A stretch of DNA of 64,000 nt from Alisma plantago-aquatica (Eukaryota; Streptophyta; Magnoliopsida; Alismatales; Alismataceae). Each line of letters begins with the position of its first letter. Position 1 is the stretch's first letter. Under the pieces are notes generated by a model that was not told the DNA's origin, made no database searches, and saw only the letters and a program-made list of their open reading frames with translations. Positions 21,679-34,797 of this stretch are shown piece after piece. Both the position numbers and the translations under genes were made by a program. The stretch covers positions 885,299,335 to 885,363,334 of the forward strand of contig OY856410.1 in the NCBI GenBank assembly GCA_963693085.1, given 5' to 3'.

Positions 21679-24228
21679 TGAGCAGTCGGTAACTTCACTA
21701 TTTCAAGCTATCCTTGGTTGACCCTTAATTAGATAGGCGACCCTTAGAGGTTATTGATAAACCTATTTCCTAGTAGTCAATACCAATTAAGGTTTTCAAC
21801 CCCTGACTACTTTGGTCACTTGCACTCCTCGATCCAACTATGTGAATGTGAGTTAGTCTTTAGTAACCCTTAACACCCACACCTTCTTTATGGAGGTGGG
21901 ATGAAGTCACATTGAACTGACTGTTATAGTGTTTGGTTTACATCTCATAATTTTCTAGGATATTTGCCTAAGAGCTATGAAGTGCATATTGACTTAAAAT
22001 ATCATACATAGGCATATTCTAGTTCTCACCTTAAATCAATTTACCTTTGTTGTTCTCTAGAACGCCTTGCATACACCTATTATGGGGGTGCTAAGGACAC
22101 ATGAACCATAAATATAAAATTTTGATGTAAATCTTAGAAATTTAGATGATTCCCTTTGTTACTAAGTGATGGTATGAACAAATTTAGTTATTGTTAGGCA
22201 TGCTTTGCCTTCAATATGAAGAATCTCGACACAGGTATGTCCCAAGACCACTTATCTAAGGATTGGATACCATGTTTGTTTAGCTCTTATGCCTCATACA
22301 TGAGGTTTAGGGGGTAGAATCTATTAAGTTTTGTATAATATTCTTATTAGTTTGCCTCTCTCGCCTCCATAGTGTAATTATATTACCCAGTGAATGATTT
22401 TATTGATACATGTACTATGTAGTTCATCTTATCTTGTAAGGGGACTATGGTTGTAAATTGTCAAGTATAAAAGGAACACATTTACCTTACTATAATTATT
22501 TGATGATCATATGACTCCCTTAGGTCTTGCGATGAGGCTGTGTCAATTATGCTTAAGCGTGACATGGGGAATGGCAAATGTCTTACCTCATTAAAGTTTG
22601 ATGAATTTGACCATGCGTAATAGGAAACCCTTCTCCCTCCCATGTAAAAACATAGTTGAGGTGTAGTCTAATGCCCTATGTGGTGTCTAAAGGATTAGAC
22701 CCTTTAAGTAAAGGATGTGATGATAAAATAATAGTATGTGGTGGTTGAATTGGTTCTTTGGTTGATTTTGGCACCAACTTTGAATTTTTCACCGCAAGAT
22801 TTACATTGTCAAACTTATTTTCATTATTAATTTATATGTACAAAAGAAAATTTTTCATATTTTATCGATGGTTTTTGGAACCAAGTCACCACTACAAGAA
22901 AGTTGAGTAGTAGAGAATCTCTTTAGTGAAGTACCCTTGATTGACATGTTCAACCCTTATACCCTAGGCCTAAGACTGATATAGATAGTTTTAAATATAT
23001 ATATTAGACCTAGTGGATCCACCCTTTTTCCCTCTAGGTTATGGACTAAGTTATAGTTTAAACCTTTTAAGGGGTGGAATTTCATACAATTCATTCATTA
23101 GGAATCAAACTAACTTAAGGAAGGACCATGATTAATAACAGTTACAATAAGTAAAACCTGGAAAACTCCTAGTATTAATGTCAAACATATGTAGATGCTA
23201 CCAAACTGAGAATTCTAGATGAGCCTTGCTAATCATACCAACATAAAAAAAAAATACCTCGACTATTAATATAGAATTTAAGATTTTATCTTGAGTTATC
23301 CGTAATGAATGTATTTAGTCAGATGTAGGTAAAAGTAAAATTTCACTTCAAAGCTCAAATTAATATTCTAAACCCCAAACCGCAAATAATTAAATGGTAA
23401 GGATGACTATATAGTATAGGCTAGGGTGAACATACTCAGTATGGCGGAATTTCTGAGCTTTTCCCATGTGACCATGATAAATAGAAGTGTAAAGTGATTG
23501 ACTACACATTAGTCAAAACATGTCTAATGTAATGCATAAAGTTAGCTCATGAATGAGAAATTCAATAAGTTGCATAAAACACACTATAGTGCTCAATTAT
23601 GAATGATAAAGTCTATTAAAAAAAACCTAAATACACCCCATCCCTAATGCGTCTATCAAACTATATGTGTTGTCTTTGTTATGTGACACATCATAATTCA
23701 TCCCCCTTGATAAATCTATAAATATTTCAATTTAAAATGATAGTTGGTGATGATGGTGGTGATGATGATGTTGTTGTTGATGATTATGATGAGCATGATG
23801 ATGATGATAATAATGTTGATGATGATGAGGAGGAGTAGGTGATGATGTCAGTAATATTGATAATGAGGATGGTGAGTAGATGATAATGATGATGTTGCTA
23901 TTTTGATGATGATAACAGGAGAAATTATGTGGATCATGATCAAAGAATGGCAAAACTATGATAACATTGTAGGTATCCCTAATGTATACAAATTGGTTGA
24001 CATAGTCCTAGGTCTTGATGTAACATCTCTAGACTAACATCTACCATAATTAGATTATGGATGCATGACACATGGAGACATATAGCACCTTGAGAGCAGA
24101 CCATAAGTGTGACATGAATAGTATGTTATGACCCCCTACATTAAGTACACTAGAAATTTGTAACTGGGTTAAAAGTGTAGCTTAGTATACCATACCACAA
24201 CTTGATGGATTTTGGGGAAGAAATCCTC
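21679..24228 (+). other. Non-coding internal region of Lard1
   Basis: About 2.5 kb without a convincing reading frame in any direction. It has no Gag, protease, RT or integrase phrases. The only compositional feature is the GAT-rich tract at 23736-23935. It may hold packaging signals, but nothing specific can be recognised. Confidence 0.75.
23736..23935. repeat. Degenerate GAT/GATGAT tract
   Basis: Imperfect trinucleotide repeat. On - it reads as a His-rich 73-codon ORF (23732-23953), which is only the translation of the repeat. Confidence 0.85.
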
Positions 24229-24245
24229 TTTAAGAGGTGGAGTGT
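24229..24245 (+). other. Polypurine tract of Lard1
   Basis: TTTAAGAGGTGGAGTGT directly precedes the 3' LTR and is preceded by GGGGAAGAAATCCT, the usual wording before the 3' LTR of plant chromovirus-like gypsy elements. Confidence 0.75.
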
Positions 24246-27200
24246 TGTAACATACTCAATCCTAGACGTATAGGTTCATCATCGTAACTTCTAGACCCCT
24301 ACTCAACTATGTTGTTACTCAATCTTTTTCTTTCTCTCTTCTTTATCCTTTTTCATATAAATATCTTTTAGTAGGTATAACTCCATGCTTTAGGATGGTC
24401 TAGACCTTGTCAATATATTTTAACCCTAATTGACTTGTTAATATCCTGTGGACATGAAATATTTAGATATAATGACCCTAATAATTAAATCATGGGTTAG
24501 TGGTGAATGATTATACTAAACTATAGTCTTCATTATAACTAAATACCTTAGTATCACCCTAAGATACAAGAGTGAGATAATGGCATATAACTCAAAAGGA
24601 TCCACTATGTTGGACTATTAGGGTGAGAATAAAACCCTAATTAGATGATTAAGTTTGTAAATGGATAAGTGCAACACAAATAATTACAAAATACAAATAT
24701 AAGTCCATATTTGTGTTCCTTATAATCTAATTAAGTAACCTATCAATTTTGGGTGTAATCAGATGTCAATTATACCCTTAATGATGGTTTGGGAGTGAGT
24801 ATACAAGTTAGGACAATTTATTTCATTTTAGATCTTAGTTACGCTGATGTATTGAATAAGGTCTGGAATTGTTCAGCGTCACATATGACTGTGGTATCAC
24901 ACGAATGCAATCCGGGTCGGGTTACCGGGTGGAAGACCTCATCTTCCACCTCCGAAGTCCCCGTGTGCGCATGACTGGCTCAAGCCAGCAATGAATCTTC
25001 TCACCATTATCTCTCCTCCCTCAACCATCGCTCACGATTTCTTCTCCACTAGATCTGCCTTGATCTCCCAAATACAATAAACCCTAACTCACACTCTCTA
25101 TCACCCTATGTAGAAAACACCCATTTCCCATCTTATTTCATCACTGCCACGGTTTCTAGTGACCTCGACATCCTACTAGATCAATCACCAAGAAGCATGT
25201 AATCATACAGGATGCACCGCGTCATCGTCCTTCATGTTTAACTGAAGTCAATTGGACCTAACCACCCCAGGCTCATCTACCGGATCGAGTTGTTTCCCCC
25301 CAACAAAATCCTTGCCGTTCTAGCAGCTTGTTGCTTCTCATTTCAATTAACTTTAGGGTAACCATCTCAGACCCTTGCTCTTTCTTTCTGTGCATATATC
25401 TTGCCACATTTTTGCCTCGTTCTCCTGGTCGACTAGCGCCATTGACACCTCTATTTTGTCACACTGACGAGAGGGACTTCGCAGGTCTCCAACCCTGGAA
25501 GCTTGACTTATGAGTCTGTCGGGTCCATTAGAAGGCCATCCATGCCTTTGTATCCCCATTGGACCTTGGAAAGTTGATTTTGGCATCTAGCTTCCCCTCG
25601 TCTCCTACAATCTGGTCCAGGAATGCTTCCTCATCTCGTTCCCATCCTGTACACGATTGGTGCTCGTTGAGCTCACCCCGGCCTCACCATGGCTTCTGCC
25701 TTAGGCTTCTGGTGAGAGGACTACTGGATGAAGGCAAGTCCAATGCTAAACACTTGAGTCAAGCTCCACTGTAGCGCCATGGTGAGAGATACAGGGAAGT
25801 CAATCCCTGGGGTGAAAACCCAGTCTTGGCCATGGGTGCACATGATTTTCATCACGCCCAATAGGGGCATTTATGTAATCTAACATTTCTTTGACTGGTT
25901 GACCCCATGACATGAAGGAAAATTCTCCTATATAGTTTGCAATAAATTGCACTGCATTAGCACAATTTCATTCTAGGGCATCATCGTATTTTCACAAATC
26001 ATTTTTATGTTTCCTCAAAAATTAGGATTAACTTCTGAAATTCATTACAAATCATTCCTATGTCCAAATCACACATATAAATATGTTTTTGAAATCAGAA
26101 AAATTTGACTGGTTTAATGGGATAGGTTTCACGACCTGATTTCAAAGTTATAGTAGGGTCATTTTCTAAGCAAGAGATTTAATGTAAATTATATTAATTG
26201 AGTGCACACATATTGTGACTAGGTTGAGACAACCCTGACCCTGTGCTTAGGAGGTGTTACTGAGTATTTAGGTCTGATCATAAGGTATGTACATCCTCTA
26301 TTTTATTTTGGGCATTATTTGACTAAAACCTACTTTCTTTAAATGAGGCATCTTTTGAATTGTTATTCCTTATGAAATCTAAATTCTTGAACATTTACTT
26401 TTCCTAATGTTGACTCATTGTATCATTCTGGTTTTTGGACTACCTTGTTTATAAGGGTACTTGTACCCCACTTGCTATGAATGCCTTCTTATGAAAATTG
26501 ACTGAAATACTAGTCTTGCCTCTCTATTTTTTTGTATACTATATGTTTGACTAGAATATCTAGAATAGTGGTACTTATGTACAACCATACTTATATAGGG
26601 TGTGCGTATTCCACCCGGGGTGTGCGTTTCCACCCTTATTTCTTTTAGGCCATGATCCTATGGTGTTATGGCCCTGTTTTAGGTATATTTAGTCTACATT
26701 GTTATGCATGCAAATATTTGTTGTTTTAATATGAATATGTGGATGATTGTTATGGAAAGACACTCTTTTATTATCATGCTTGTAATCTGAAATTTAATAT
26801 GCCTCATTTCTTTTGTTGTATTCCTTTTGAACTTACCTAATTGCAAATGGCCCCCTTTGCTTGTGGAAACATATATTTTTGCACTTTTAACCCTATATAA
26901 TGCCCAAAGTGTTTTATATATGTATATACTCAGCCTTTGCCGACCTCTTTGTTGTTTCCTATGTTATGGGTGATGTTCCCTTCCACCCAAGTTTAGGTAC
27001 ATTGGAAGACAAGAGCTCAAAAAGATTACTAACATGACATGAACTTAAGGATAGCTTGGAATGGATGGGTTACCCTCTTCAAGTGGCTTTAGTTGTACTT
27101 AGTTCAAATTTTTGTAAAATCACCTATTACGGTGAGGTACAATTGTATAAACAAATTATGAAGTGACTTTGTAATAGTTTTGTTTCCACTGCTTATTTAT

Positions 27201-27343
27201 TATCGTGCTCTGTATTATATACCATTTGAGAAATGAATAAAATTCCTCCTTTCCTTTTTACCTTTTTGGTATGTTTGGGATTGGATGGACTTTTTCTTCA
27301 ATTCAGTGAAGAGTGGATCCCCTATCGGGTCTCACTCTTTACA
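24246..27343 (+). repeat. 3' LTR of Lard1 (intact)
   Basis: 3098 bp, TGTAACATAC...TTTACA. It shows the empty B1 target (AATAGGGGCATTTATG near 25860), a GC-rich segment at about 24890-25860, and AATGAATAAAATTCC near 27233 as a likely polyadenylation signal. It is followed by target copy GTGTC at 27344-27348. Confidence 0.93.
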
Positions 27344-27348
27344 GTGTC

Positions 27349-27418
27349 CCTGGGCTTCTATATATGGGATAGCTAGAACATTTTTGCATACTACTAAATA
27401 TATGATTATTTCATTCTA
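27349..27418. other. Short flank between Lard1 and Cop3
   Basis: CCTGGGCTTCTATATATGGGATAG looks like the TATA region of an LTR, probably the continuation of 14431-14569 before Lard1 inserted. The join to Cop3 is approximate. Confidence 0.4.
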
Positions 27419-29024
27419 CATACTGTATGACTTGTAATTAAGCTCAAAGTATAATAGAACTGATTACAGATAATTAACACTTCACTAAGAATTAATTAAG
27501 TTTCCTCAATTACAAACTTTCTTTGACCAAGATTATCTTTGACATTACTTGTCTTATGGTACATTTGGTGCTTAATTAATGTCATCGACTAATTTGTTAA
27601 CTGAAGAAAAAAATCGGTCGATGAACAAAAAGTTCATCTTCACATATCTTCATTATCTGAAATAGTTTTGTTCATTGGTCGAGATATACAGGTCATTGGT
27701 TGAGATATCTTCCTATTTGTTTGACATACTTAGCCTTTCTACAAAAATGTAAAAATTAGACATTAGAGAGAGAGAAAGTGAAATATATATGTTGACTTTC
27801 TCCCAAATGACTAGAATTTGTTATAAATTATTCTAATGATTAGGACGCTTCATAACCTATAAATAGGATCCCTTGGGATTCATTCAATGATTATCCAAGC
27901 ATTACAAATGCCCATGTTCAATCGTTTAGGGAGAGAATACCTCAAAATCAAAGAGCCCATATCCACTCTCATGAGCTTAATTAATCACTTGTTATATCAA
28001 TTAGAGTGGGAAGGAAATTTGTAAGAGAGCTAGTTATACATGTATATATTGTGAGGTTCTCATTCCTTTGTCTCCTAATCTCTCTTTCTACCATGAAGAT
28101 GAATATTATCTCTCTTAGCTAAGAGAGGATAAGAAGAATAAGAGGAGGCCCTTGGTGAAAAGCTTCTCCTTGGTGAAGATGAAGTCAAAGGTGGAAGATC
28201 CAAGTCAAGAGTGGGTAAGTTCTTGAAGGTCTAAGACTCTCTGTAAGAGTAGATATGTAAGGACCATGATCTCCATTTTGGGCTTACCCTGTTTGCTTTG
28301 TCTAAACCTTGAGTTTAGATGCTTGCTAATCACCTGAAGTTTTGATTAAGGTTTGTTTGTGCTTTGTTGAGAGGTGGAGGCGCAACTTGCAAATTACCTA
28401 AGTTTTAGGGTTGGTGTGCAAGTTTGTCACCTTGAGAGATGTCTTTCTCTCTCCTTGCATCCTCTAGGGTCGAGAGGATGGGTTGGGCTCTTTGCTTGAT
28501 TATCTTTAGGCTTTGTTTAGCTTTGTTGAGCCTTGTTGAGGGTTGATATCGGGTTGGACCTTGGTGTATCAGCCAAGGGAGTGCTGGTTGTATCAGGAAA
28601 GGAGGTGTATCGGCCATGGTGTGTTGGGTTGCCATCTTGGGCAACACACACCCTTCACCTAGCCTCATTTGTGTCACCTTCTTTAGACAAGTGGCTATTA
28701 CTTTGCTAATTGGGTGGCAACTCATGGGCGTGTGGTTTTGGGGTGCTAGCATGTGGCACAATCCTTGGACAAGTGTGCTAGGGGTGGGTGCCAGCTTGCC
28801 TTGCTCTTCCCCTTCACCCCTTCATATATAAATGAACCCCCTTGCTTGCTAGGTCTCTTTGGTTCCTTTAGTTGCTTCCCTTCTTTTGGTGGTCGATCTA
28901 GGAGAAGAAAGGAGCAAGTGATGGCCAATACAGCTGGTGTGTTGGGCGACACACCTTGATAGCTTATCCATGTCCTTCTCTTGTGGTAAGTATCTCTCCC
29001 TTTTCCTTGGCACCTTCTTCTTTC

Positions 29025-29070
29025 TCTTCTTCTTCTTCTTCTTCTTCTTCTTCTTCTTCTTCTTCTTCTC
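29025..29070. repeat. (TTC)n microsatellite in B2
   Basis: About 15 uninterrupted TTC/CTT units. The overlapping Phe-rich and Ser-rich ORFs are artefacts of this repeat. Confidence 0.95.
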
Positions 29071-29649
29071 CCTTCTCTTCGGCCATGGTGGTTATAAGTT
29101 GTTCTTCTTTGTGTGGCCGAAGGTGGTGCCTTGGAGCTTGGAGCTTGGTTCTAAGAGCTTGGAGCTTTAGAACTTGAGGCGGGTTACATAACTCCTACCC
29201 TAGCTATATTTCCTTCTCTTCATGTTGCTTGTTTATATGCTATCTTGGTCGTCCATGCTTATGTTGTTAGTAATATCTTTGTTCTAGTATGTACCCTTGA
29301 CGTTGTGGGATATGATGACATGGTTATGTTGTTTAGATGTGATCTTGGACCTTGTTGGCCGAACCATTGGATTAGGGTTCTTTGGGAAAAACCCCTCTCT
29401 CTTAGTTGTTAAGAGGTGAGCCTAGGGTTTCCCAACTCCATGGTGCGTGTGGTGTGTTCTTGGGGAAAAATCCCTTTCTCTCTTTGTTCTTGAGAGGTGA
29501 GTTTAAGCTCTAGTTATGTGGGGAAAACCCCTCACTCTCTTAGTTGTTGAGAGGTGTCTACACTCTAATTTCTTAGGAAATACTCCTATCTTACCATGGA
29601 CTTGGGAGGTGAGCCTTTGGTTGGTCTTGACCTAGATGAGGTTGGAAGG

Positions 29650-30310
29650 TTGGCCGATATAGTGATGACCCACCTTGCTGCCCGATATGTGATAGAAGTT
29701 GTGCAAAACCCCTCTCACTTGGTTGTTGAGAGGTGATCCAACTCTATTGACTTATTAAGGTTTCTTGGTGGAAGTCGTGAGGTTGAAGATGACCAACCCG
29801 TCATGGCCTTTGAACCCTTGTATGATACCCTAAGTTGTGCTCTGCCCGATATCCCTCTTCTAGGGTTGAGCTTGGGCGATATGTTAGGTAAACACTTTAT
29901 TGATCTCTTGACCGATATGGACCTTCACCCAAGATGTAGTTGGGCGACATCTCCTTGGTCAATATGGTATTGCCCGATATGGGGGCTTGGTTGGTGTAGC
30001 CCTGATGGGCGATATGGTTCCTTGACCGATAGAGAGTCCCAAACCCTAACTTGGACAATAGGGATACCTTGGGCGATATGGGAGCTCCTTGGGCACCATG
30101 GTGGGCTGCCTAGGATGTCGCTTGATGGATGGCAGTGGTGTGCCTTGGGCAATATGGTTTTGGTGTCTTCCCGATACACTCTTGTACATGGCTGCCCGAT
30201 ACACTCTTGTACTTGGCTGCCCGATACCCTCTTGTGCATGGTTGCACGATATGCTGGTTTCCCCATATGTGGCTTGGTGCCCTAGGGTTTTGGAGGTGAC
30301 CGATATCATT
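29650..30310 (+). repeat. CCCGATAT motif array in LTR B2
   Basis: About 18 copies of (G/A)(C/G)CCGATA(T/C) or its partly inverted form GGGCGATAT in roughly 660 bp, irregularly spaced. Three close copies (30168, 30193, 30219) sit in a phrase CCGATAC-CTCTTG. The overlapping 160-codon ORF 29803-30285 has no recognised domain. Confidence 0.8.
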
Positions 30311-31930
30311 AGGGTGAGGGATGATTCTCTACTCGAGATCCCTTTAGTGAGGGTAGGTGACACCTTTGGTGAGGGATGCACCTAACCCAGTAGCCCTAAG
30401 TTGGTGAACTTGTTGTCTTGAGCCCACATCTTTGATTCTGATGATGAGATATGATAGTTGGGTTGTACCCAGTAACGTGGTGGCTACCTAAGGTTGATAT
30501 TATGACAAGATCATGGTTGTGTTCATGATGTTATGAAATATAGAGAATGGTAGATGCTCACGGTTTGGTAACAATAATGTAAGTTGTTTAACATACCGTC
30601 TATAGCTTTATGCTTCATGTGTTCATAATAATGAATGATGTCCCAATCCTATGCACCTTAAATATTAATGGCATGCTAATAATAATATGTTCTCTAAAGA
30701 TCTATGTTTGGTGATCAAGTTATCTCTCATGATATGCATACAAACCATGCATGTATTATCAAATGAATTCATAGGCAGGTAAGAGCTATGAGGTGTATGT
30801 GTTTTGTATAACACTAAATAATGATGTTCCTTGTTGATGAGATAACATGTATCACCAGTATGATGAGAAAGGTCTGGTGACCTGATAAAGGCTGAGTGCC
30901 TGATTGAGGTGTTATCCTTTGATGATGAGATAAGGGATTGATATCCCATGATGATGTATGATGATGAAGCCTTGAGGGGAAGTGACATTATGTGATGAGG
31001 GATTGAGATCCCATGGCAATATGATAGTGACAGTAATGGTGTGACACAATGTTGTTTATGTCTTATAACCAGGTTGCCTCAACAATTCACTTAAAATATA
31101 CTAATTAATTACAGATGAACATTTCATGTAGTTTGCCCTGGCCATAGATCCATCATCATCAGTAGCTGGTGACGGTGAAATAGGTTTATCCTGCGGGATT
31201 ACTTGGAGCACATATTTTTGAATATGCAAGGTTTCTCCTAGCCAAAAATAGGGGGATTAGAGTACAACTTTGGTTGTAGACTCAGTATGGTTAGCGCATG
31301 GTGAATAGGCCCATGGCTCAGTGTGATAGAGCATGAATGTGTTCATGGATCAGGAGCACGGTGAATAGGCCCGTGGCTCAAGTATGCTAGCGCCGAGACC
31401 TATACCAAGGTGGGCTAGATAAAAGGGTAGCCTGCGGAGCTAACCCTGTGGCTGAGGCCACTTAAGCAAGAGACTACGGTCCTTCTTTGGATATCGTGCA
31501 CTAACCATGAGGAGGTGAGGTCATGGAGTCTGACTCTTCCATTGACCTTGTATGGCACTGGTTTTGGGCTTTGCAGCCGAAGGTTGGATTTGAGTGATAC
31601 GACTCACTTCCTCAGGGCATAATAAATTGTAATCCATCCGTATAGTATATATTGCTTAGGGCAAAACACGGAACATTGGTTGAGGCCTTGCTTGTATAAT
31701 TTCCCTAGTTATATCTTGCAGTTAATTTCACATTCCCTCATATCTTATGATACGTTCTCATATAACTTGTCTTGTCAATCATGTTCCATAAGAAATATCT
31801 GGTTATATGCCTCCCAGATATCTTGGTAAGTTTGTTAATAAAGTTAGTTCTGTTCAGTATGCTACATATATGAGCTACTTATATCAGTTATCTGCTTTAT
31901 CTGTTCTAGCTTTCTTGAATTTTTATAGTT

Positions 31931-31976
31931 CGGCGGGGAGTTATGTTTGTCGTTGGGATTGTGTGTCTCACCCCGC
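31931..31976 (+). other. Conserved CGGGG...CCCCG stem in LTR B2
   Basis: CGGCGGGGAGTTATG to TCTCACCCCGC, followed by TTTTTAGGTGA. Same position relative to the LTR 3' end as in B1, and comparable to the paired hairpins of family A. Confidence 0.65.
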
Positions 31977-32951
31977 TGGTTTTAAACCTTTTTAGGTGAT
32001 CGTGCTAGATGTGGTGGTGGTTGTGAGGTTGCGGATGAGCCACAAGAAGAACAATAGGAGGTAAGAGATGGATATGCTGCTATTTTGGGTGTTTTGTAGT
32101 AGAGTCCTAGAGTCATACCTTTACTCTCATGTCCTTGGAGGTGTTTTGACAACGTTTCATGATGTATAGTTGATGTATCTTGTTCATCCTACTGTTGGCC
32201 TGATATGGTCTGTTCTATATATAAACATGTGGTGAACTCTTTATGCCTATGGGACAGTTAGGTCCTATGAGATGTGGACATATATCAAGGTTTATGTATA
32301 TTTATATAACATGTTTCCTCATAGGATAAAGATCTGGTTGTAATAGTTTCTTTGTTATCTACTTTCCGCAATAAGTTTTAATTAACCCGTGTTTTTGGTA
32401 ATACGTAGTCTATGGAGGTTCTGCACATTTTTGTGTGGCATTTCGTTGTCTGTGTGATAGCAGGATGTCAGAAGATAAGTCCTTGGTGAAGGCCATAGAC
32501 TCATTGTAGAAGTAGGCAATTCCTTAGTAAGGATAAAGAAGACTCTTGGTCATGGATAGGAAAGTCTTTTATAAGTTCATTGGCTCCCTTAGCCTAAAAG
32601 GGAAGCTAGCTATCCTTGATCTGGAAAATGGTGGTCTTGTTTTTAACTCTTATAATGAAATATAAGGAGTAATGTATAGTTGAAAATCTTAGAGATCTAC
32701 TGCTCTAAGTAGTGGAGCTACATTATTTGAGATGATAAATTATACATAACACCTTCACTTGTAGATTGTTCAATCTCTCACTCCCTTTCTTTACATACTT
32801 ACAATATTATCTTAAGATATATCTTGAAGGTCTATGTATATTGTTTAAGTGGTTTTATCTCTATTCAAACCTCCTATAGAGCCCATTATACATCCAACAT
32901 TATAATTAGTGTGAGGTCTTCTCCAATAAATACTTCTAGGGGTAGGAGAAA

Positions 32952-34797
32952 ATGGGAAATAATAAGGAAGGAGATACTTATTCGACATTCAGATCTTTAA
33001 TGGGATCATCTTTCAAAATTGGAGTAGAAGAAAGCAAATTATACATTCACTTATCAAGTCTTGAGTTATGGAGAATGTTGGATCTTCCATATAAGAAATT
33101 GGAGACAAACCTAGAAGAATGGGATGTGTGTACTTTTAATAAAGTGACTTTGAATTTAAAATCCATAATCCTCAATGTCACTCTCTCCCCCACAAATTTC
33201 AACCAGATATCTTCTTGTGAAACAACCTATGAGTTATGGAGAAATCTATTTGTCACTTATGAAGGGACAAAGCAAGTGAAGGGAAGAAAACCTTACACGC
33301 TCACTCAACTCTTTGAAGGATTCAAAAATAACAAGACAGAGTAGAAGATATATAATATAACATCAATCTTATTGTCAATAGCCTTGCAATACTTGATCAT
33401 ACCATGGACAATGGTAAGGTCAACACCAAAACTCTTTTCTAATCAGTGGGAAAAGTAGGTGGAATTCATAGAAGACACCAAAAACTATCCACTATTCCCA
33501 TTAAAGAACTTATAGGAAACCTTCAAATCTATGGAGTAAGGCCCTACTCACAAATAGAGGAGGAGCTTGAAGAAAAAAATTAAAAGAAGAAGGAGAAGAT
33601 TATTGATTCCATGCTTCATCAAGCCACAAATCTTCTCAATGTGAAGAAGATGACATGTACTCGGTAAATCTTAGACATGTAAGTATTCTTCCTCCATCTG
33701 ATTCTTCAAATGTGGAAAGAAGGGTCACTTCAAGTATGATTACCCATAAGGAAAAAAAAGACGCATCATCAAAAGAGAGAAGAGAAGTACAAGAAGAAGG
33801 ACAAATGGGACAAAATCTCTAGGGACTTCTCCTGCTCAAGCAAAGAAAATAGTGGTGGCTCTAGATGTAGTGAAAGTGAAGTTGGAGAATTCCATTTTGT
33901 TCTCGTAGCAAGCTCAATCAAATTCAAATGAGGAAACTAAAAACATTTAGACAAAGAATATTTAGTTGAAATTATTCATGCTACTCGTGTCTCTCTTACA
34001 TCTACTAAGTGTAAAAATAAAAGGCTTGATAAGATTGTTGATAAATTGTATGTAAAAAAAGATTAACTTGAACATATTATTATTTGCTTGCAAGATGATG
34101 TTGACAGTATCCAAAAACTTTGTCTAGAATTTGAATTGGAATTTAGTTGTGTTCAGATAGAGAATAATGATTACCTTAGACAATTATATGCTCTTAAACT
34201 TGAAAATGCTAGATTGCTTGTTAAAATTAAGTTTTTTAAAATCCCAACCTTCTATGCCTTGTTCTAATGAAGAGCATGCTAAAATTGTTGATTATCTCAT
34301 GTTTAGTATTGATGTTCTTAAAATTGAAATTAAGGACGAATATTATGTTTGCAAGGAATAGAATATGAAAATAATGTTTATCATTCTAAGATTGATGTGC
34401 TTGAAAATGGAAATGATTCATTGCTTGCAAAATTCAATGTTCTTCAATTTTGTTCTAGTTCCACTAGTAGCGAGAATAATATTACTACTCTTCGTATTGA
34501 AAAGATTCTTATATGAGTAAATGTCTTTGCTTAGAGACTAGTCCTTTTCACATTTTAGAGATGAAATTAATCAATTATCTTCTACTACTTCTCTCATGCA
34601 TAATAAACAAATTGGTAGAGATGGTATTGGACTTAATAGTAGTCAAAGGAGCAACAAAGTCAAATGACCTTGAATTTTCAATGGGGTCATGTAGTTCCAG
34701 GCTAAGAGCACTTGCAATCATTGAATTGAAATTGTCATTATTTTATATCTTGTCCTTTCAGGAAAGCACCCAAAAGCAACAAGACTTGGGTTGCTAA
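32952..34797 (+). pseudogene. gag: Cop3 Gag, decayed
   Basis: The first 130 codons (32952-33344) are open and match the UBN2-type Gag of Cop2: ELWRMLDLPYKKL and TTYELWRNLFVTYEGTKQVK parallel DLWRMVSTPYELP and IAYEIWHRLSITYEGTVQVK. After TAG 33342-33344 the frame is broken. A CCHC remnant at 33702-33743 reads FFKCGKKGHFKYDY, with the outer Cys pair replaced by Phe and Tyr. Asn/Leu/Lys-rich stretches to about 34500 look like the decayed coiled coil, and SNKTWVAK near 34772 matches the Gag end WIPK of Cop2. Protein-coding function is lost. Confidence 0.75.

Larger units (their letters stand above)
14570..27343 (+). mobile_element. Lard1: complete non-coding LTR element of gypsy ancestry
   Basis: LTRs start TGTAACATAC and end CTCTTTACA. 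Target copies GTGTC lie at 14565-14569 and 27344-27348. The 5' LTR (14570-21662) is split by solo LTR B1; the intact 3' LTR is 3098 bp. The internal region (21663-24245) has no ORF and no recognisable Gag or Pol, so this is a large retrotransposon derivative (LARD-like). Gypsy ancestry is inferred from the primer-binding site and from the pre-LTR sequence TTGGGGAAGAAATCCT with purine tract, which resembles the GGGGACGAAATCCT end of Gyp1. The LTRs differ at roughly 11% in a hand-compared stretch (20190-20320 against 25868-25998), so it is old. Confidence 0.9.
28256..32472 (+). repeat. Solo LTR, family B copy B2
   Basis: 4217 bp from TGTAAGGACC to ATGTCAGA, with target copies AGATA at 28251-28255 and 32473-32477. 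The terminal CA has mutated to GA, judged from the ACA end of B1. It matches B1 in reverse. Contents: (TTC)n at 29025-29070; a dense array of CCCGATAT-like motifs at 29650-30310; the block GACCATAGATCC-like near 31141 with arms CCATCATC/GGTGACGG; the GCGGGG/CCCCGC stem at 31931-31976; and the shared 3' block ending in TTAATTAACCCGTG. ORFs in it (for example 29803-30285) show no protein similarity that I recognise. Confidence 0.92.
27419..32899 (+). repeat. 5' LTR of Cop3 (truncated; split by B2)
   Basis: LTR sequence at 27419-28255 and 32478-32899, matching 36609-37792. It ends CATCCAACA; a decayed tRNA-Met primer site with many C-to-T changes follows at about 32901-32916. It contains GATGAAC/GTTCATC arms around 27620 and two GGTYGAGATAT motifs near 27675-27705. 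Confidence 0.75.

Noticed and set aside
23732..23953. His-rich 73-codon ORF on -
   Set aside because: It is the translation of a degenerate GAT repeat in the Lard1 internal region; no domain and no start context.
28937..29177. Phe-rich and Ser-rich ORFs that look like membrane segments
   Set aside because: They read the (TTC)n microsatellite in two frames.
29803..30285. 160-codon ORF in LTR B2
   Set aside because: Overlaps the CCCGATAT motif array; repetitive Trp/Pro/Asp wording comes from the motif, not from a protein family.
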